This document shows, one piece after another, positions 1 to 8,515 of a DNA stretch of 64,000 bases. The position numbers and the translations under genes were made by a program. Origin of the DNA: Sphaerisporangium sp. TRM90804 (lineage in GTDB: Bacteria > Actinomycetota > Actinomycetes > Streptosporangiales > Streptosporangiaceae); NCBI RefSeq assembly GCF_029846175.1, contig NZ_JARWAC010000014.1, positions 62,001 to 126,000 of the forward strand, written 5' to 3'. How positions within the stretch are numbered: position 1 is the first letter of the stretch; every line of letters starts with the position of its first letter. The notes under the pieces were generated by a model, which saw only the letters and a program-made list of their open reading frames with translations, was not told the DNA's origin and made no database searches.

Positions 1-1
1 G

Positions 2-1156
2 GGGGTGGACGTCCTGGTGGGCGACGGGTCCCTCTACCACGCCGGCTTCGTCGTCGACGGCAGCGGAGCCGGCTCCCCGCTCGTGCGCAGGCTCGAAGCC
101 GAGGACGCCGAGCCGCGGCTGCGCTCCCGCTCGCGGGTCCTGGCCACGCACATGCACGGGGTGACCCCGTTCGAGGACTGCGTACGCCTGGAGGACTACG
201 GGCGGGCCACTCCCTGGTCCAAGGGCACGCTCAGCCACCTGTTCCCCGGCGGATGGCTTCAGGTGGCGCACTTCGACAACGGCGAGGACCCGGTCAACCC
301 ACTGGCCAGCGTGGTGCTCAGCGTGGATCCCGCGCGGTTCGCCGACCTGCCCGCCGGCCCCGAGGACGCGTTCCGCGAGGTGATCGGGCGGTTCCCCAGC
401 CTGGCCCGGTCGTTCACCCGCGCCGGCGCGGCGCGGCCGTGGACCTCGGCCCGGTTGTGGCAGCGCACGGCCGGCCAGACGGCGGGCGATCGCTGGTTCC
501 TGTACGACCGTACGGTCAGCCGCAACGACCTGTTCCTGTCACGGGACGTCACCATGGGCGCCGAGATGGTGCACGCCCTGGCCCCGGTGCTGATCGAGGC
601 GGCCAGAGGGGACGACTGGCCGGCGCGGCGGCTGCGGCGGGTGGCCCTGTTCCAGGACCGGCTGGTGGACTTCAACGACCGGCTGCTCCAGGCCGCCCGC
701 ACCGCCACCGCGGACTTCCGCCTGTGGAACGCCTACTCCCGCGTGTGGCTGCTGTGGTCGATGCTCTCGGCCCTGTCGCTCAAGAGCGCACGCAACCACT
801 GCCTGGCGACGTCCCGCTGGGACGACGTGGAACGCGACCGTGACGACGCGTTCTGGTTCACGCCGCCCGCCGGGCTGCCCGAGCTGCTGGAGCGGGTGTT
901 CGGCCTGTTCGCCGAGGTGGACGGCGGCACGCGTTCCGCGGGCTCCGCGGCCACGGAGATCTTCGCCCTGCTGCGCCGGGCGCCGTTCGTGCCGCCGGTC
1001 TACCGGTTCGCCGACCCCGGGGCCCGCTACTACCACTTCTCCACGGCCCGGCGGCTGCGGATGCTGGTGTGGTCCAAGACCACGGCGCCCGCGGAGTTCC
1101 GCACCATGATGACCAAGGAGAACATCACCAACGTCCGCCCTCCCGCCGTGCACTGA
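2..1156 (+). CDS. Flavin-dependent halogenase, C-terminal part (5' end outside window)
   Basis: The open frame runs in from the left edge, so this is the C-terminal ~385 residues of a protein that is probably ~500-600 long; the N-terminal GxGxxG FAD site is missing only because the window starts here. The visible start resembles the end of the FAD domain (FVVDGSGAGSPLVRRL). It is followed by GWLQVAHFDN, which aligns in position with the halogenase core WxWxIP region, and then by a helical tail. Family members use FADH2, O2 and chloride to halogenate pyrroles, phenols or carrier-bound acyl groups. The flavin reductase ending convergently at 1209 and the prolyl-AMP ligase/dehydrogenase pair next door suggest a pyrrolyl or phenolic substrate in a pyralomicin-type pathway. 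It could also be a related flavin monooxygenase; the diagnostic N-terminal lysine region cannot be seen. Confidence 0.75.
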   Translation, partial: GVDVLVGDGSLYHAGFVVDGSGAGSPLVRRLEAEDAEPRLRSRSRVLATHMHGVTPFEDCVRLEDYGRATPWSKGTLSHLFPGGWLQVAHFDNGEDPVNPLASVVLSVDPARFADLPAGPEDAFREVIGRFPSLARSFTRAGAARPWTSARLWQRTAGQTAGDRWFLYDRTVSRNDLFLSRDVTMGAEMVHALAPVLIEAARGDDWPARRLRRVALFQDRLVDFNDRLLQAARTATADFRLWNAYSRVWLLWSMLSALSLKSARNHCLATSRWDDVERDRDDAFWFTPPAGLPELLERVFGLFAEVDGGTRSAGSAATEIFALLRRAPFVPPVYRFADPGARYYHFSTARRLRMLVWSKTTAPAEFRTMMTKENITNVRPPAVH

Positions 1157-1160
1157 GCGC

Positions 1161-1192
1161 GGGTGCCGGCGGGCCGCGGCCCGCCGGCACCC
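1161..1192. terminator. Bidirectional terminator between halogenase and flavin reductase
   Basis: This is a perfect inverted repeat with 15-bp arms (GGGTGCCGGCGGGCC and its complement) around a 2-base centre. It lies in the 52-base gap between two convergent genes. There is no clear T-tract, as is common in high-GC actinomycetes. Confidence 0.7.
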
Positions 1193-1208
1193 CCCGGGGG
1201 TGGCACCC

Positions 1209-1796
1209 TCAGCGCAGCACCTCGGCGTAGCCGCCCCGCCAGTACGCCAGCGGGAGGCGGTCGGGGCCGCAGCCGCCGCCGATGAGCCGGCCCATCAGGA
1301 GCGTGTGGTCGCCGGCCGGCACCGTCCTCTCCAGTTCGCACTCGGCGTGCGCCACGACGTCGGCCAGCACCGGCATGCCGCTCACCCGTCCGCGTCCCCA
1401 GCGCACCCGGTCGAACTTGTCCGGCAACGGGGAGGCGAAGACCTGCGAGACCTGCCTGGCGTTGTGGTCGAGCATGTTCACGGCGAACCGGCCCCGCACC
1501 AGCACCGCGGCCAGCGTGCCGCTGCGGTTGCTGACGCCCGCCAGCAGCAGCGGCGGCTCCGCGGACACGCTGCACACCGCCGAGCAGGTGAAGCCGCGGG
1601 GGACTCCCGCGCCGTCGGTGGTCGTGACGACGCACACGCCGCTGGCGAAGGACCCCATGACCGTGCGGAAGGTGTGGGAGTCCACCGAGGGCGGCGGCCG
1701 GTCGGGACGGTGGTCCACCTCGGTCATGGGGAACATGTCGGGCGCGGTGCACTCGGCGTCCATGGACGTCGCCGGAAACGCCTCCCGCGCGCTCAT
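1209..1796 (-). CDS. Flavin reductase (split-barrel FMN-binding) partner of halogenase
   Basis: The protein is about 195 residues. A short variable N-terminus is followed by a flavin reductase-like split barrel from about residue 35. The visible motifs are a TFRTVMGSFASGVCVVTT start, a phosphate-binding stretch around SNRSGTL, and PAGDHTLLMGRL, which holds the conserved G-D-H. Such enzymes reduce FMN or FAD with NAD(P)H and release free reduced flavin, which flavin-dependent halogenases need. The ATG at 1796 was chosen because it overlaps the stop of the upstream ligase as ATGA; a longer in-frame extension inside the ligase gene is unlikely. It is the last gene of a tightly coupled minus-strand operon (antiporter, dehydrogenase, ligase, reductase). 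Confidence 0.85.
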   Translation of the reverse strand: MSAREAFPATSMDAECTAPDMFPMTEVDHRPDRPPPSVDSHTFRTVMGSFASGVCVVTTTDGAGVPRGFTCSAVCSVSAEPPLLLAGVSNRSGTLAAVLVRGRFAVNMLDHNARQVSQVFASPLPDKFDRVRWGRGRVSGMPVLADVVAHAECELERTVPAGDHTLLMGRLIGGGCGPDRLPLAYWRGGYAEVLR

Positions 1797-3301
1797 CGAG
1801 CGCCCCCCTGCTCCGCCACCGCCAGCAGGCGTTCGCGGTCGGTCTTGCCGTTGGGCGTCCGCGGCAGCGCGTCGAGCAGCCGCAGGTGGTCCACGATCAT
1901 GTAGGGCGGCAGCCGCTCCGCGCACCGGCGTTTGAGCTCCAGCAGGGACGGGCGCCGGTTCGGCGCCGCCACCACGAACGCGTACAGGCGCGACCTGACC
2001 TCCTCGCCGATCGCCAGGACGGCGATGTCGGCGACGGAGTCCAGCGAGCCCAGGGCCGTCTCGATCTCTCCGAGCTCGACGCGATGGCCGCGCACCTTGG
2101 TCAGATGGTCGCGCCGGCCGACGAAGTGCAGCTCACCGCCGGGGCCGAAGCGGCCGAAGTCGCCCGTACGGTAGGGCCCGGTCTGCGGCTCGCGCCCCCA
2201 GTAGCCTTTCATCACCGTCGGCCCGCTCACGACGATCTCGCCGACGCCCTCCTCGTCGGGCGACAGCACGTCCACCGTGTCGCCGCTGCACGCGTACCCG
2301 ATCGGCAACGGCCGATCGCGCGCCAGGTCGTCGTCGGACACCTCGTGGGACGTGCACACGTTGGTCTCCGTGGGCCCGTACCAGTTGAGCAGCCGCACCT
2401 CGGGCCAGTGTTCCGCCAGCGCCCGCAGGTGCGGCAGGGCGAACGGCTCTCCGGCGAACACACACGCGCGCAGCCCGGGCGGCGGCTCCCGGTCGAGCAG
2501 GCCGCCTTCGCAGATCATGAGGCTCAGCGCCGAGGGGACCGAGTACCACACGGTGATGTCCCGCTCGTACAGGAACGAGGTGAGCTGTTGCGGCAGGTAG
2601 GCGGTCTCCTGCGGGATGAGATGCACCGACGCGCCCGTGGAGAAGGCGGCGTAGAGGTCGAACACCGACAGGTCGAAGGTGAACGGCGCGTGGTTGGACA
2701 GCCGGTCCTCCGGCCGCACGCCGACCTCCCGCACCGCCCAGTCGACGAACGCCAGCGCGTTGCGGTGGCTCAGGCAGACGCCTTTGGGGGTCCCGGTGGA
2801 TCCCGAGGTGTAGAGGATGTACGCGGGATCGTCGCCGCCGGCGGGATCGCCGCTGTCCGGGTCGCCGTCCCGCGCCGGGCCGCCCGCCGCGCCGCTCCCG
2901 TCCGCGGCCGGTCCCGGCAGGTCCGCGAGCCGGACGACCGGCGTGGCGTGGCCGGCCTCGGCCGCGAGCCGCCGGGCGCCGTCCTGGTCGGCGACGACGA
3001 GGGCGGGCGCGGCGTCCCGGACGATCTGGGCCACCCGGGTCACCGGGTTGGTGTCGCTCACCGGCACGTAGACGGCGCCGAGGCGCAGCGCCGCCTGCAT
3101 CACCGCGATCGCGCCGGCGTGTTTGCCGGTCCAGACGACCACACGGTCGCCCCGGCGTACCCCGCGCTCCCGCAGCGCCCTCATGTGGCGGCCGGACAGC
3201 TCGTCCAGCGCCCGGTAGGTCGTCGGGCCGTCGCCGTCGTGCACGGCGACGGCGTCCGGGTGGCGCAGCGCGCTGTCGACGAGCAGTCGGTGCAGTTTCA
3301 C
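1793..3301 (-). CDS. L-prolyl-AMP ligase (stand-alone adenylation enzyme)
   Basis: This is a 502-residue ANL-family adenylating enzyme without an attached carrier domain. Core motifs are present: YILYTSGSTGTPKGV (P-loop-like A3), FTFDLSVFDLYAAF (A4, with the Asp that binds the amino group), NWYGPTETN (A5), YRTGDFGRF (A7), GRRDHLTKVRGHRVELGEIE (A8) and PNGKTDRERL (A10, catalytic Lys). Its coupling to an acyl-CoA dehydrogenase-like gene matches the PltF/PltE and RedM/RedW logic. In those systems L-proline is activated, loaded on a peptidyl carrier protein and oxidised to pyrrolyl-2-carboxyl-S-PCP. The GTG start at 3301 overlaps the stop of the dehydrogenase gene (GTGA). The carrier protein is not in the window and should lie to the left. 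Proline specificity is inferred from context. Confidence 0.85.
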   Translation of the reverse strand: MKLHRLLVDSALRHPDAVAVHDGDGPTTYRALDELSGRHMRALRERGVRRGDRVVVWTGKHAGAIAVMQAALRLGAVYVPVSDTNPVTRVAQIVRDAAPALVVADQDGARRLAAEAGHATPVVRLADLPGPAADGSGAAGGPARDGDPDSGDPAGGDDPAYILYTSGSTGTPKGVCLSHRNALAFVDWAVREVGVRPEDRLSNHAPFTFDLSVFDLYAAFSTGASVHLIPQETAYLPQQLTSFLYERDITVWYSVPSALSLMICEGGLLDREPPPGLRACVFAGEPFALPHLRALAEHWPEVRLLNWYGPTETNVCTSHEVSDDDLARDRPLPIGYACSGDTVDVLSPDEEGVGEIVVSGPTVMKGYWGREPQTGPYRTGDFGRFGPGGELHFVGRRDHLTKVRGHRVELGEIETALGSLDSVADIAVLAIGEEVRSRLYAFVVAAPNRRPSLLELKRRCAERLPPYMIVDHLRLLDALPRTPNGKTDRERLLAVAEQGGAR

Positions 3302-4437
3302 AGTCCCAGCTCCCTCGCGATGAGTTGTCGTTGGATGTCCGAGGTTCCGGAGAAGATCACCGAGGGCACCGCGTCACGGAGCGCCGCCTCGATGCCGTCC
3401 CCGCGCAGGTAGCCGCGGGCGCCGAACAGCCGGACGGCGTCCAGGGCGCTGTGCAGCACCCCCTCGGAGACGGCCAGCTTGGACAGGGCGGTCGCGAGAA
3501 CGGCCCGCTCGCCCTGGTCGATCAGCCAGCAGGCGCGGTACAGCAGCAGGCGGGCGCTCTCGGTGCGGAGCGCCATGTCGGCGACGCGGTGGGAGACGGC
3601 CTGGAACCGGGAGATCGGCTCGCCGGACTGCCGCCTGGCGCGGACGTGCTCGGTGACCTGTTCGAGCACGCGGTCGGCGAGCCCCAGGTACCCGGCGAAC
3701 AGGCAGGCGCGCTCCCAGCCCATGGAGTGCTGGAAGATCGGCCCGCCCTGCCCCGGGTCGCCCAGCACCCGCCCGTCGGGCACGAAGCAGTCCTCGAACC
3801 GGACCGCGGCGGCCAGGCAGTCGTCCAGGCCGAGCTTCGCCAGCGGCGTGCCGACGTGGACGCCGGGCGCGGTGCGGTCGACCACGAAGGCGGTCTGCCC
3901 GAAGTAGCCGGCCTCGGGGCGGGTGGTGACGTAGGTGAGGAACACGTCGGCGACGGGGCCGTTGCTGACGAAGCTCTTCTCCCCGGTGAGCACCCAGCCG
4001 CCTGCCACCCGCCGTGCCCGTGCGGCCAGCACGGAGACGTCCGACCCGGCCTCCGGCTCGGTCATCGCGTTTCCCGCGACCGCCTCGCCGGCGCACAGCT
4101 TCGGCAGCAGCTCCGCGCGCAGGTCCGGACTGCCGAACTCGGCGATCGGCATGGCGCACGCGAACAGATGGGCGGCGGCGCCGAACACCAGCCCGGTGTG
4201 CGGGCATCCCCGGCCCAGCGCCTCGAACGACCGGGCCGTGTCGAGCGCGCCGAGCCCCTGCCCGCCGTAGCCGACCGGCACGCAGGAGCCGAGCACCCCC
4301 AGCTCGGCGAGGCTCCGCCAGTGCCGCCGCCGCCCGCCCGCCGGCTCCTCGCCGTGCGTCCGCGCGCAGACGTCCCGCACCTCGTCGAGCAGGCGCTCGT
4401 ACCTGCCGGACTGCTCCTTGCTCCAACTGAAGTCCAC
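3298..4437 (-). CDS. L-prolyl-PCP dehydrogenase (acyl-CoA dehydrogenase family)
   Basis: This 379-residue flavoprotein has the full acyl-CoA dehydrogenase layout: an N-terminal helical domain, a central beta domain (AMTEPEAGSD near residue 125) and a C-terminal helical domain ending in IFSGTSDIQRQLIAREL. The Glu of GIEAALRD, about residue 350, sits where the family's catalytic base is found. Beside a prolyl-AMP ligase the likely reaction is the FAD-dependent oxidation of carrier-bound proline to pyrrole-2-carboxyl thioester, as in PltE, RedW and CloN3. AGAGGAGG stands just before the GTG start. The gene begins 15 bases after the antiporter stop and overlaps the ligase start, so the genes are co-transcribed. 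Confidence 0.85.
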   Translation of the reverse strand: MDFSWSKEQSGRYERLLDEVRDVCARTHGEEPAGGRRRHWRSLAELGVLGSCVPVGYGGQGLGALDTARSFEALGRGCPHTGLVFGAAAHLFACAMPIAEFGSPDLRAELLPKLCAGEAVAGNAMTEPEAGSDVSVLAARARRVAGGWVLTGEKSFVSNGPVADVFLTYVTTRPEAGYFGQTAFVVDRTAPGVHVGTPLAKLGLDDCLAAAVRFEDCFVPDGRVLGDPGQGGPIFQHSMGWERACLFAGYLGLADRVLEQVTEHVRARRQSGEPISRFQAVSHRVADMALRTESARLLLYRACWLIDQGERAVLATALSKLAVSEGVLHSALDAVRLFGARGYLRGDGIEAALRDAVPSVIFSGTSDIQRQLIARELGL

Positions 4438-4452
4438 CGGATCCTCCTCTGG

Positions 4453-5760
4453 TCAGCGTGTGGGCAGGACCGACACCGAGGCGACGGCGTCCAGGGGCGG
4501 GCCGGCCCCGTCCCGCAGGGAGGGCGCGCGCCGCAGCGTCAGGGACAGCAACGGGGAGGCCATGGCCGTGGTGACCACGGCCATCACGACCATGGCGCTG
4601 AAAAGCTGCGTGTTGAGCAGCCCGAGCCCGAGCCCGACGTTGAGGATCACCAGTTCGGTCAGGCCTCTGGTGTTCATCAGCAGCCCCAGCACCAGCGAGC
4701 CGTTCGTGCTCATCCCGCTGAGCCTGGCCGGCACCGCCACCCCGCCCAGCTTGCCGAGGCACGCCACCACGATGATCCCCAGCGTGACCAGCAGGGTGAC
4801 GCCGGTGAGCGTGGTCAGGTCGACCGACAGTCCCGTGACGACGAAGAACACCGGCATCAGAAGCGCGCCGACCCGCTCAAGCGGCCCCTGCACCGCCGAG
4901 CGCAACGCCGGCGAGGGCGACCTCGGCATCACCAGGCCGAACATGAAGGCCCCGAAGATGGCGTGGATGCCGATGACCGAGGTGGTGTAGGCCGACAGCA
5001 GGACGCCGGCGGTGGTCAGCATGGCCAGCCAGGGGTGCGCCGCCGGGCCCACCCGCCGGAAGGCGGACGCGAGCAGCGGCCGCACCAGCGTGAGCATCAC
5101 GACGACGTAGACCACCGACCAGACGATCACCATGACGAACCCGCCCGTGCCCGTGGCCGCCACCAGGGCGACGACCACGGCCAGCACCGACCAGGCGAGC
5201 ACGTCGTCGGCCGCCGCCAGGGCGAGCGCGAGCGTGCCCACGCGGCTGTCCTGCAGCCGGTGCTCGGCGATGATCCTCGCCAGCACCGGGAACGCCGTGA
5301 CGGACATGGCCACGCTCAGGTAGAGCACGAAGTTCGCCGGCTCGACCTGGCGGCCGTCCACCGTGCCGTAGGCCGGGTACAGCACCCACGCCAGCGCCGC
5401 GCCCAGCGCCATGGGGGTGGCCATCGACGACAGCCAGATCAGGCCCGCGCTGCGCCGGTGCTCGCGCATCGCGGCCGGGGCGAACTCCCAGCCGACGATG
5501 AACAGGAAGAGCAGCACCCCGACCTGGGCCACCACCGACAGATGCGGCCGGAGTTCGGGGGGGAACAGCAGGTTGGTCAAGTCGCCGGGAAACAGTCCGA
5601 GAACGCTGGGGCCCATGACGATGCCCGCCCCGATCTCGCCGATCACCGCCGGCTGGCGCAGCAGCCGGGCGATGAGGACGGCCGCGGTCGCGACCAGCAG
5701 GATCAGCCCGATCCCGGCCACCGTCGTCGTGATCTGCCATTCCACATGATGCTCGTGCAC
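4453..5760 (-). CDS. Cation:proton antiporter (CPA2/Kef-type)
   Basis: This 435-residue integral membrane protein has about 12 hydrophobic helices and no TrkA-N or other cytoplasmic domain. Its layout (IGEIGAGIVMGPSVLG near the N-terminus, helix pairs with buried Asp residues such as AAADDVLAWS, and FGAFMFGLVMPRSP) is that of the monovalent cation:proton antiporter-2 family. It exchanges Na+ or K+ for H+, or in some clusters may export product. The GTG start is preceded by GGGAGGAG. It leads the minus-strand operon for pyrrole formation. Related antiporters occur in several antibiotic clusters, but a role in self-protection is inference only. Confidence 0.8.
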   Translation of the reverse strand: MHEHHVEWQITTTVAGIGLILLVATAAVLIARLLRQPAVIGEIGAGIVMGPSVLGLFPGDLTNLLFPPELRPHLSVVAQVGVLLFLFIVGWEFAPAAMREHRRSAGLIWLSSMATPMALGAALAWVLYPAYGTVDGRQVEPANFVLYLSVAMSVTAFPVLARIIAEHRLQDSRVGTLALALAAADDVLAWSVLAVVVALVAATGTGGFVMVIVWSVVYVVVMLTLVRPLLASAFRRVGPAAHPWLAMLTTAGVLLSAYTTSVIGIHAIFGAFMFGLVMPRSPSPALRSAVQGPLERVGALLMPVFFVVTGLSVDLTTLTGVTLLVTLGIIVVACLGKLGGVAVPARLSGMSTNGSLVLGLLMNTRGLTELVILNVGLGLGLLNTQLFSAMVVMAVVTTAMASPLLSLTLRRAPSLRDGAGPPLDAVASVSVLPTR

Positions 5761-5830
5761 CGCTGCTCCTCCCGAAGTCGTCGGCGCGTCGGCGCCTCGG
5801 CGCGACTCTCGGCGCTCGCGCTTGAACTCT

Positions 5831-5872
5831 GGTCAAGCGCGGACGCCGTCACGCGTTCAAGCCAAGTTCCAC
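5831..5872. promoter_or_regulatory. Divergent promoter with SARP-like heptamer direct repeats
   Basis: The 188-base gap between the antiporter and glycosyltransferase operons contains GGTCAAG (5831-5837), GTTCAAG (5855-5861) and GTTCCAC (5866-5872). The last two are 11 bp apart, the classical spacing for SARP activators. A weak -10-like CTACACG lies about 10 bp further on, toward the glycosyltransferase. An inverted repeat CGCTTGA/TCAAGCG also covers 5819-5839. The SARP gene at 20332 is the obvious candidate regulator; binding is inferred. Confidence 0.5.
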
Positions 5873-5948
5873 CGGCGGCGCCTACACGTGGACTCAAGGC
5901 GGTCCGCCGCGACGCCGGCCGGCGGACGCGAGAGGGGATGTGAGCCGC

Positions 5949-7256
5949 ATGAGACGGATCCTGGTCGCCACCACTCCGGGTGAGGGCCACGTGAACGGGA
6001 TGGTGGAGGTGGCCCGCGCCCTGGTTCGCGGCGGGCACGACGTGCGCTGGTACACCGGGCGGGCGTTCCGCCCGAAGGTGGAGGCCACCGGCGCCGTGTT
6101 CGCGCCGATGCGCGCGGGGCACGACTGGGGCGGCAAGACGCGTGAGGAGGCGTTCCCGCACCATGCCGGGCTCACCGGCATCGACAGCATGGCCGCGGCC
6201 TTCCGGGACATCTTCTTCCGCCCGGCCTACGGGCAGATGCGCGACATCGAGGCGATCCTGGATGAGTTCCCGGCCGACGTCGTCGTCACGGGCGAGACGA
6301 TCTTCGGCGCCAACTTCGCCGCGGAGCGCCGCCGCATCCCCATCGCCTGGGTGGCCACCTCCGTCTACATCTTCGGCAGCCGCGACACCGCCCCGCTCGG
6401 CCTCGGGATGCGCCCCGACGCCAGCCCGGCGGGCCACCTGCGCAACCGGGCGCTCAAGCGGCTCTCGCGCACGCTGGTCAAGCCCATTCGCGAGCTGCGC
6501 GCGGAGGCGGACGTGACGCGGTCGCGCGCGGGCTTGACGCCGATCGACGCGGGCCCGTTCGAGAACATCGTGCACCCGCCCGACCTGTACCTGATGGGCA
6601 CGGTGCCGTCCTTCGAGTACCCCCGCGGCGACATCCTGCCGCAGACGCACTTCGTCGGCCCCTTCGTCGGCCCGCCGCCGCAGGGCTTCGAGCCGCCCGC
6701 CTGGTGGGGGGAGCTGAAGGGCGGGCGCCCGGTGGTGCACGTCACCCAGGGCACGGTGGCCAACGACGCCGACAGGCTGCTGGCCCCCGCGCTCGCGGCC
6801 CTGGCCGACCTGGACGTGCTCGTGGTGGCGACCACCGGCGTTCCGCCCGAGTCGCTCGACCTGGGCCCGCTGCCGGCCAACGTCCGGCTGGAGCGCTTCC
6901 TGCCGCACTACGAGCTGCTGCCCCACGTGGACGTCATGGTGACCAACGGCGGATACGGCGGGGTCAACACCGCCCTGTCGCACGGCGTCCCGCTCGTGGT
7001 CGCGCCGGCCACCGAGGAGAAGCACGAGGTGGCGGCGCGGGTCGGCTGGTCGGGGGTCGGCATCGGCCTCAGACGCCGCGCGATGACGGCCGACAGGATC
7101 CGCCGGGCCGTGAGCACGGTGCTCGCCGAGCCCTCCTACCGGCGCAAGGCGCGCGCGCTGAGCGAGGAGTACCGCCGGCACGACGGGCCGCGACGCGCGG
7201 TCGAACTCATCGAGCGGCTCGCCGGCTCGCGCCGCTCGGCTCCCGTCGGCGAGTGA
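5949..7256 (+). CDS. GT1-family glycosyltransferase, candidate N-glycosyltransferase
   Basis: This 435-residue GT-B glycosyltransferase of the macrolide/UGT type has an N-terminal acceptor domain (RRILVATTPGEGHVNGMVEV) and a C-terminal donor domain. The donor motif reads TNGGYGGVNTALSHGVPLVV, with Asn in place of the usual first His of HGG. In a pyralomicin-type cluster the expected job is transfer of glucose or a nucleotide-activated C7-cyclitol to the pyrrole nitrogen; a GT of this type (PrlH) is required for pyralomicin in Nonomuraea spiralis. ATG 5949 is preferred because AGAGGGG lies 11 bases upstream; GTG 5940 is in frame but too close to that site. A downstream GalT-type gene follows after 25 bases, so donor activation and transfer are probably co-expressed. 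Confidence 0.82.
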   Translation: MRRILVATTPGEGHVNGMVEVARALVRGGHDVRWYTGRAFRPKVEATGAVFAPMRAGHDWGGKTREEAFPHHAGLTGIDSMAAAFRDIFFRPAYGQMRDIEAILDEFPADVVVTGETIFGANFAAERRRIPIAWVATSVYIFGSRDTAPLGLGMRPDASPAGHLRNRALKRLSRTLVKPIRELRAEADVTRSRAGLTPIDAGPFENIVHPPDLYLMGTVPSFEYPRGDILPQTHFVGPFVGPPPQGFEPPAWWGELKGGRPVVHVTQGTVANDADRLLAPALAALADLDVLVVATTGVPPESLDLGPLPANVRLERFLPHYELLPHVDVMVTNGGYGGVNTALSHGVPLVVAPATEEKHEVAARVGWSGVGIGLRRRAMTADRIRRAVSTVLAEPSYRRKARALSEEYRRHDGPRRAVELIERLAGSRRSAPVGE

Positions 7257-7281
7257 GTCCCTGGCACGTGGAGGAGAGACA

Positions 7282-8385
7282 GTGAAGAAGACGACGGCGA
7301 GGCTCGCCGACGGACGCGAGCTGATCTACTACGACTCGCGCGACGACGCGGCGCGCGACACCGTGGACCGGCGCCCCGCCGCACCGGCCACGACGGCCGC
7401 GGAGATCCGCTACGACCCGCTGCGGGACGAATGGATCCTCATCGCCTCGCACCGTCAGGGGCGCACCCACAATCCGCCCACCGCCGAATGCCCGCTGTGC
7501 CCGTCCCGGGAGGGGCACAGCGAGATCACCGCGGACGACTACGAGGTCGTGGTCTTCGAGAACCGCTTCCCCTCGATGGCCGGGCGCGACGGCGACGACG
7601 AGGCCCCGGCGCTCATCGCGGACCTGCGTACGCCGGGGGGCTCGTGGCGGAGCGCGCCCAGCGCCGGTCGCTGCGAGGTCGTGTGCTTCAGCCCCGACCA
7701 CGAAGCGTCGTTCGCCGACCTGTCACCCGAGCAGGTCGCGCTCATCCTGGAGGCGTGGACCGACCGCACCGCGGAGCTGTCCCGCCGGCCGGACGTCGAG
7801 CAGGTGTTCCTGTTCGAGGACCGCGGCAAGGAGATGGGGATGAGCCTGGTCCACCCGCACGGCCAGATCTACGCCTACCCGTTCGTCACCCCGCGGACCG
7901 AGCGGGTGCTCGCGGCGGTGGGCGCGTACCGCGAGCGCACGGGCGGCAACCTCTTCGACGACATCCTCGCCGCGGAGTCCGCGGACGGCGGACGCCTGGT
8001 GGTCGAGGCGGAACACTGGACCGCCTTCGTCCCGCACGCCGCGCACTGGCCCTACGAGGTGCACCTCTACCCCCGCAGGCGCGTGCCCGACCTCACGGCG
8101 CTGGACGACGACGCCCGCGCGGAGTTCCCCGCCGTCTACCTGGACGTGCTGCGCCGCTTCGACCGGCTGTTCGGCGAGGACACCGGCCCGGTGCCGTACA
8201 TCTCCTCGTGGTCGCAGGCGCCGCTCTCGGCGCCCGGCGAGTTCGCCCTGCACCTTGAGCTGTTCACCGTGCGCCGCACGCCGGCCAAGCTCAAGCACCT
8301 CGCCGGCTCGGAACTGCTCATGGACGTCTTCGTCAACGAGATCTCCCCGGAGTCGGCCGCGGCCCGGCTTCGCGAGCTGGGCTGA
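7282..8385 (+). CDS. GalT-family (UDP-hexose/hexose-1-phosphate) uridylyltransferase
   Basis: The protein is 367 residues, full length for GalT (HIT superfamily). It shows a zinc-type CPLCPS pair near residue 70, FENRFPSM, and the nucleophile motif VHPHGQIYAYP, whose second His forms the uridylyl intermediate. A second half with PYEVHLYPRRRVPDL and a C-terminal HLELFT region completes the fold. Canonical GalT exchanges UMP between UDP-glucose and galactose-1-phosphate. No galK or galE is nearby and the gene is coupled to a glycosyltransferase in a cyclitol cluster. I therefore infer that it activates a cyclitol 1-phosphate (or hexose phosphate) as an NDP donor. A GTG start follows GGAGGAGAG. 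A housekeeping galactose role cannot be excluded. Confidence 0.85.
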   Translation: MKKTTARLADGRELIYYDSRDDAARDTVDRRPAAPATTAAEIRYDPLRDEWILIASHRQGRTHNPPTAECPLCPSREGHSEITADDYEVVVFENRFPSMAGRDGDDEAPALIADLRTPGGSWRSAPSAGRCEVVCFSPDHEASFADLSPEQVALILEAWTDRTAELSRRPDVEQVFLFEDRGKEMGMSLVHPHGQIYAYPFVTPRTERVLAAVGAYRERTGGNLFDDILAAESADGGRLVVEAEHWTAFVPHAAHWPYEVHLYPRRRVPDLTALDDDARAEFPAVYLDVLRRFDRLFGEDTGPVPYISSWSQAPLSAPGEFALHLELFTVRRTPAKLKHLAGSELLMDVFVNEISPESAAARLRELG

Positions 8386-8467
8386 GCCCGGCGGCCGGGG
8401 CCCGGCCGCCGCGGCGGGCGTCACCGCCGCGGCGACCGGGCTCGCGCGTGCCGGCCCGGGAAAACGA

Positions 8468-8499
8468 AGGGACCGTCCCCGGTCGTGGGGACGGTCCCT
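8468..8499. terminator. Strong bidirectional terminator between GalT and methyltransferase genes
   Basis: The site has perfect 13-bp arms (AGGGACCGTCCCC and complement) around GGTCGT. Read on the minus strand the stem is followed by CGTTTT, a typical rho-independent tail for the methyltransferase gene. It also serves the convergent GalT gene. Confidence 0.85.
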
Positions 8500-8515
8500 C
8501 GGCGCGCTTCGCGAC

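Noticed and set aside
3325-5943. An 872-codon plus-strand frame opposite the dehydrogenase and antiporter genes
   Set aside because: Its composition (His, Gln, Arg, Asp repeats) is that of an antisense shadow in high-GC DNA, and it has no domain.
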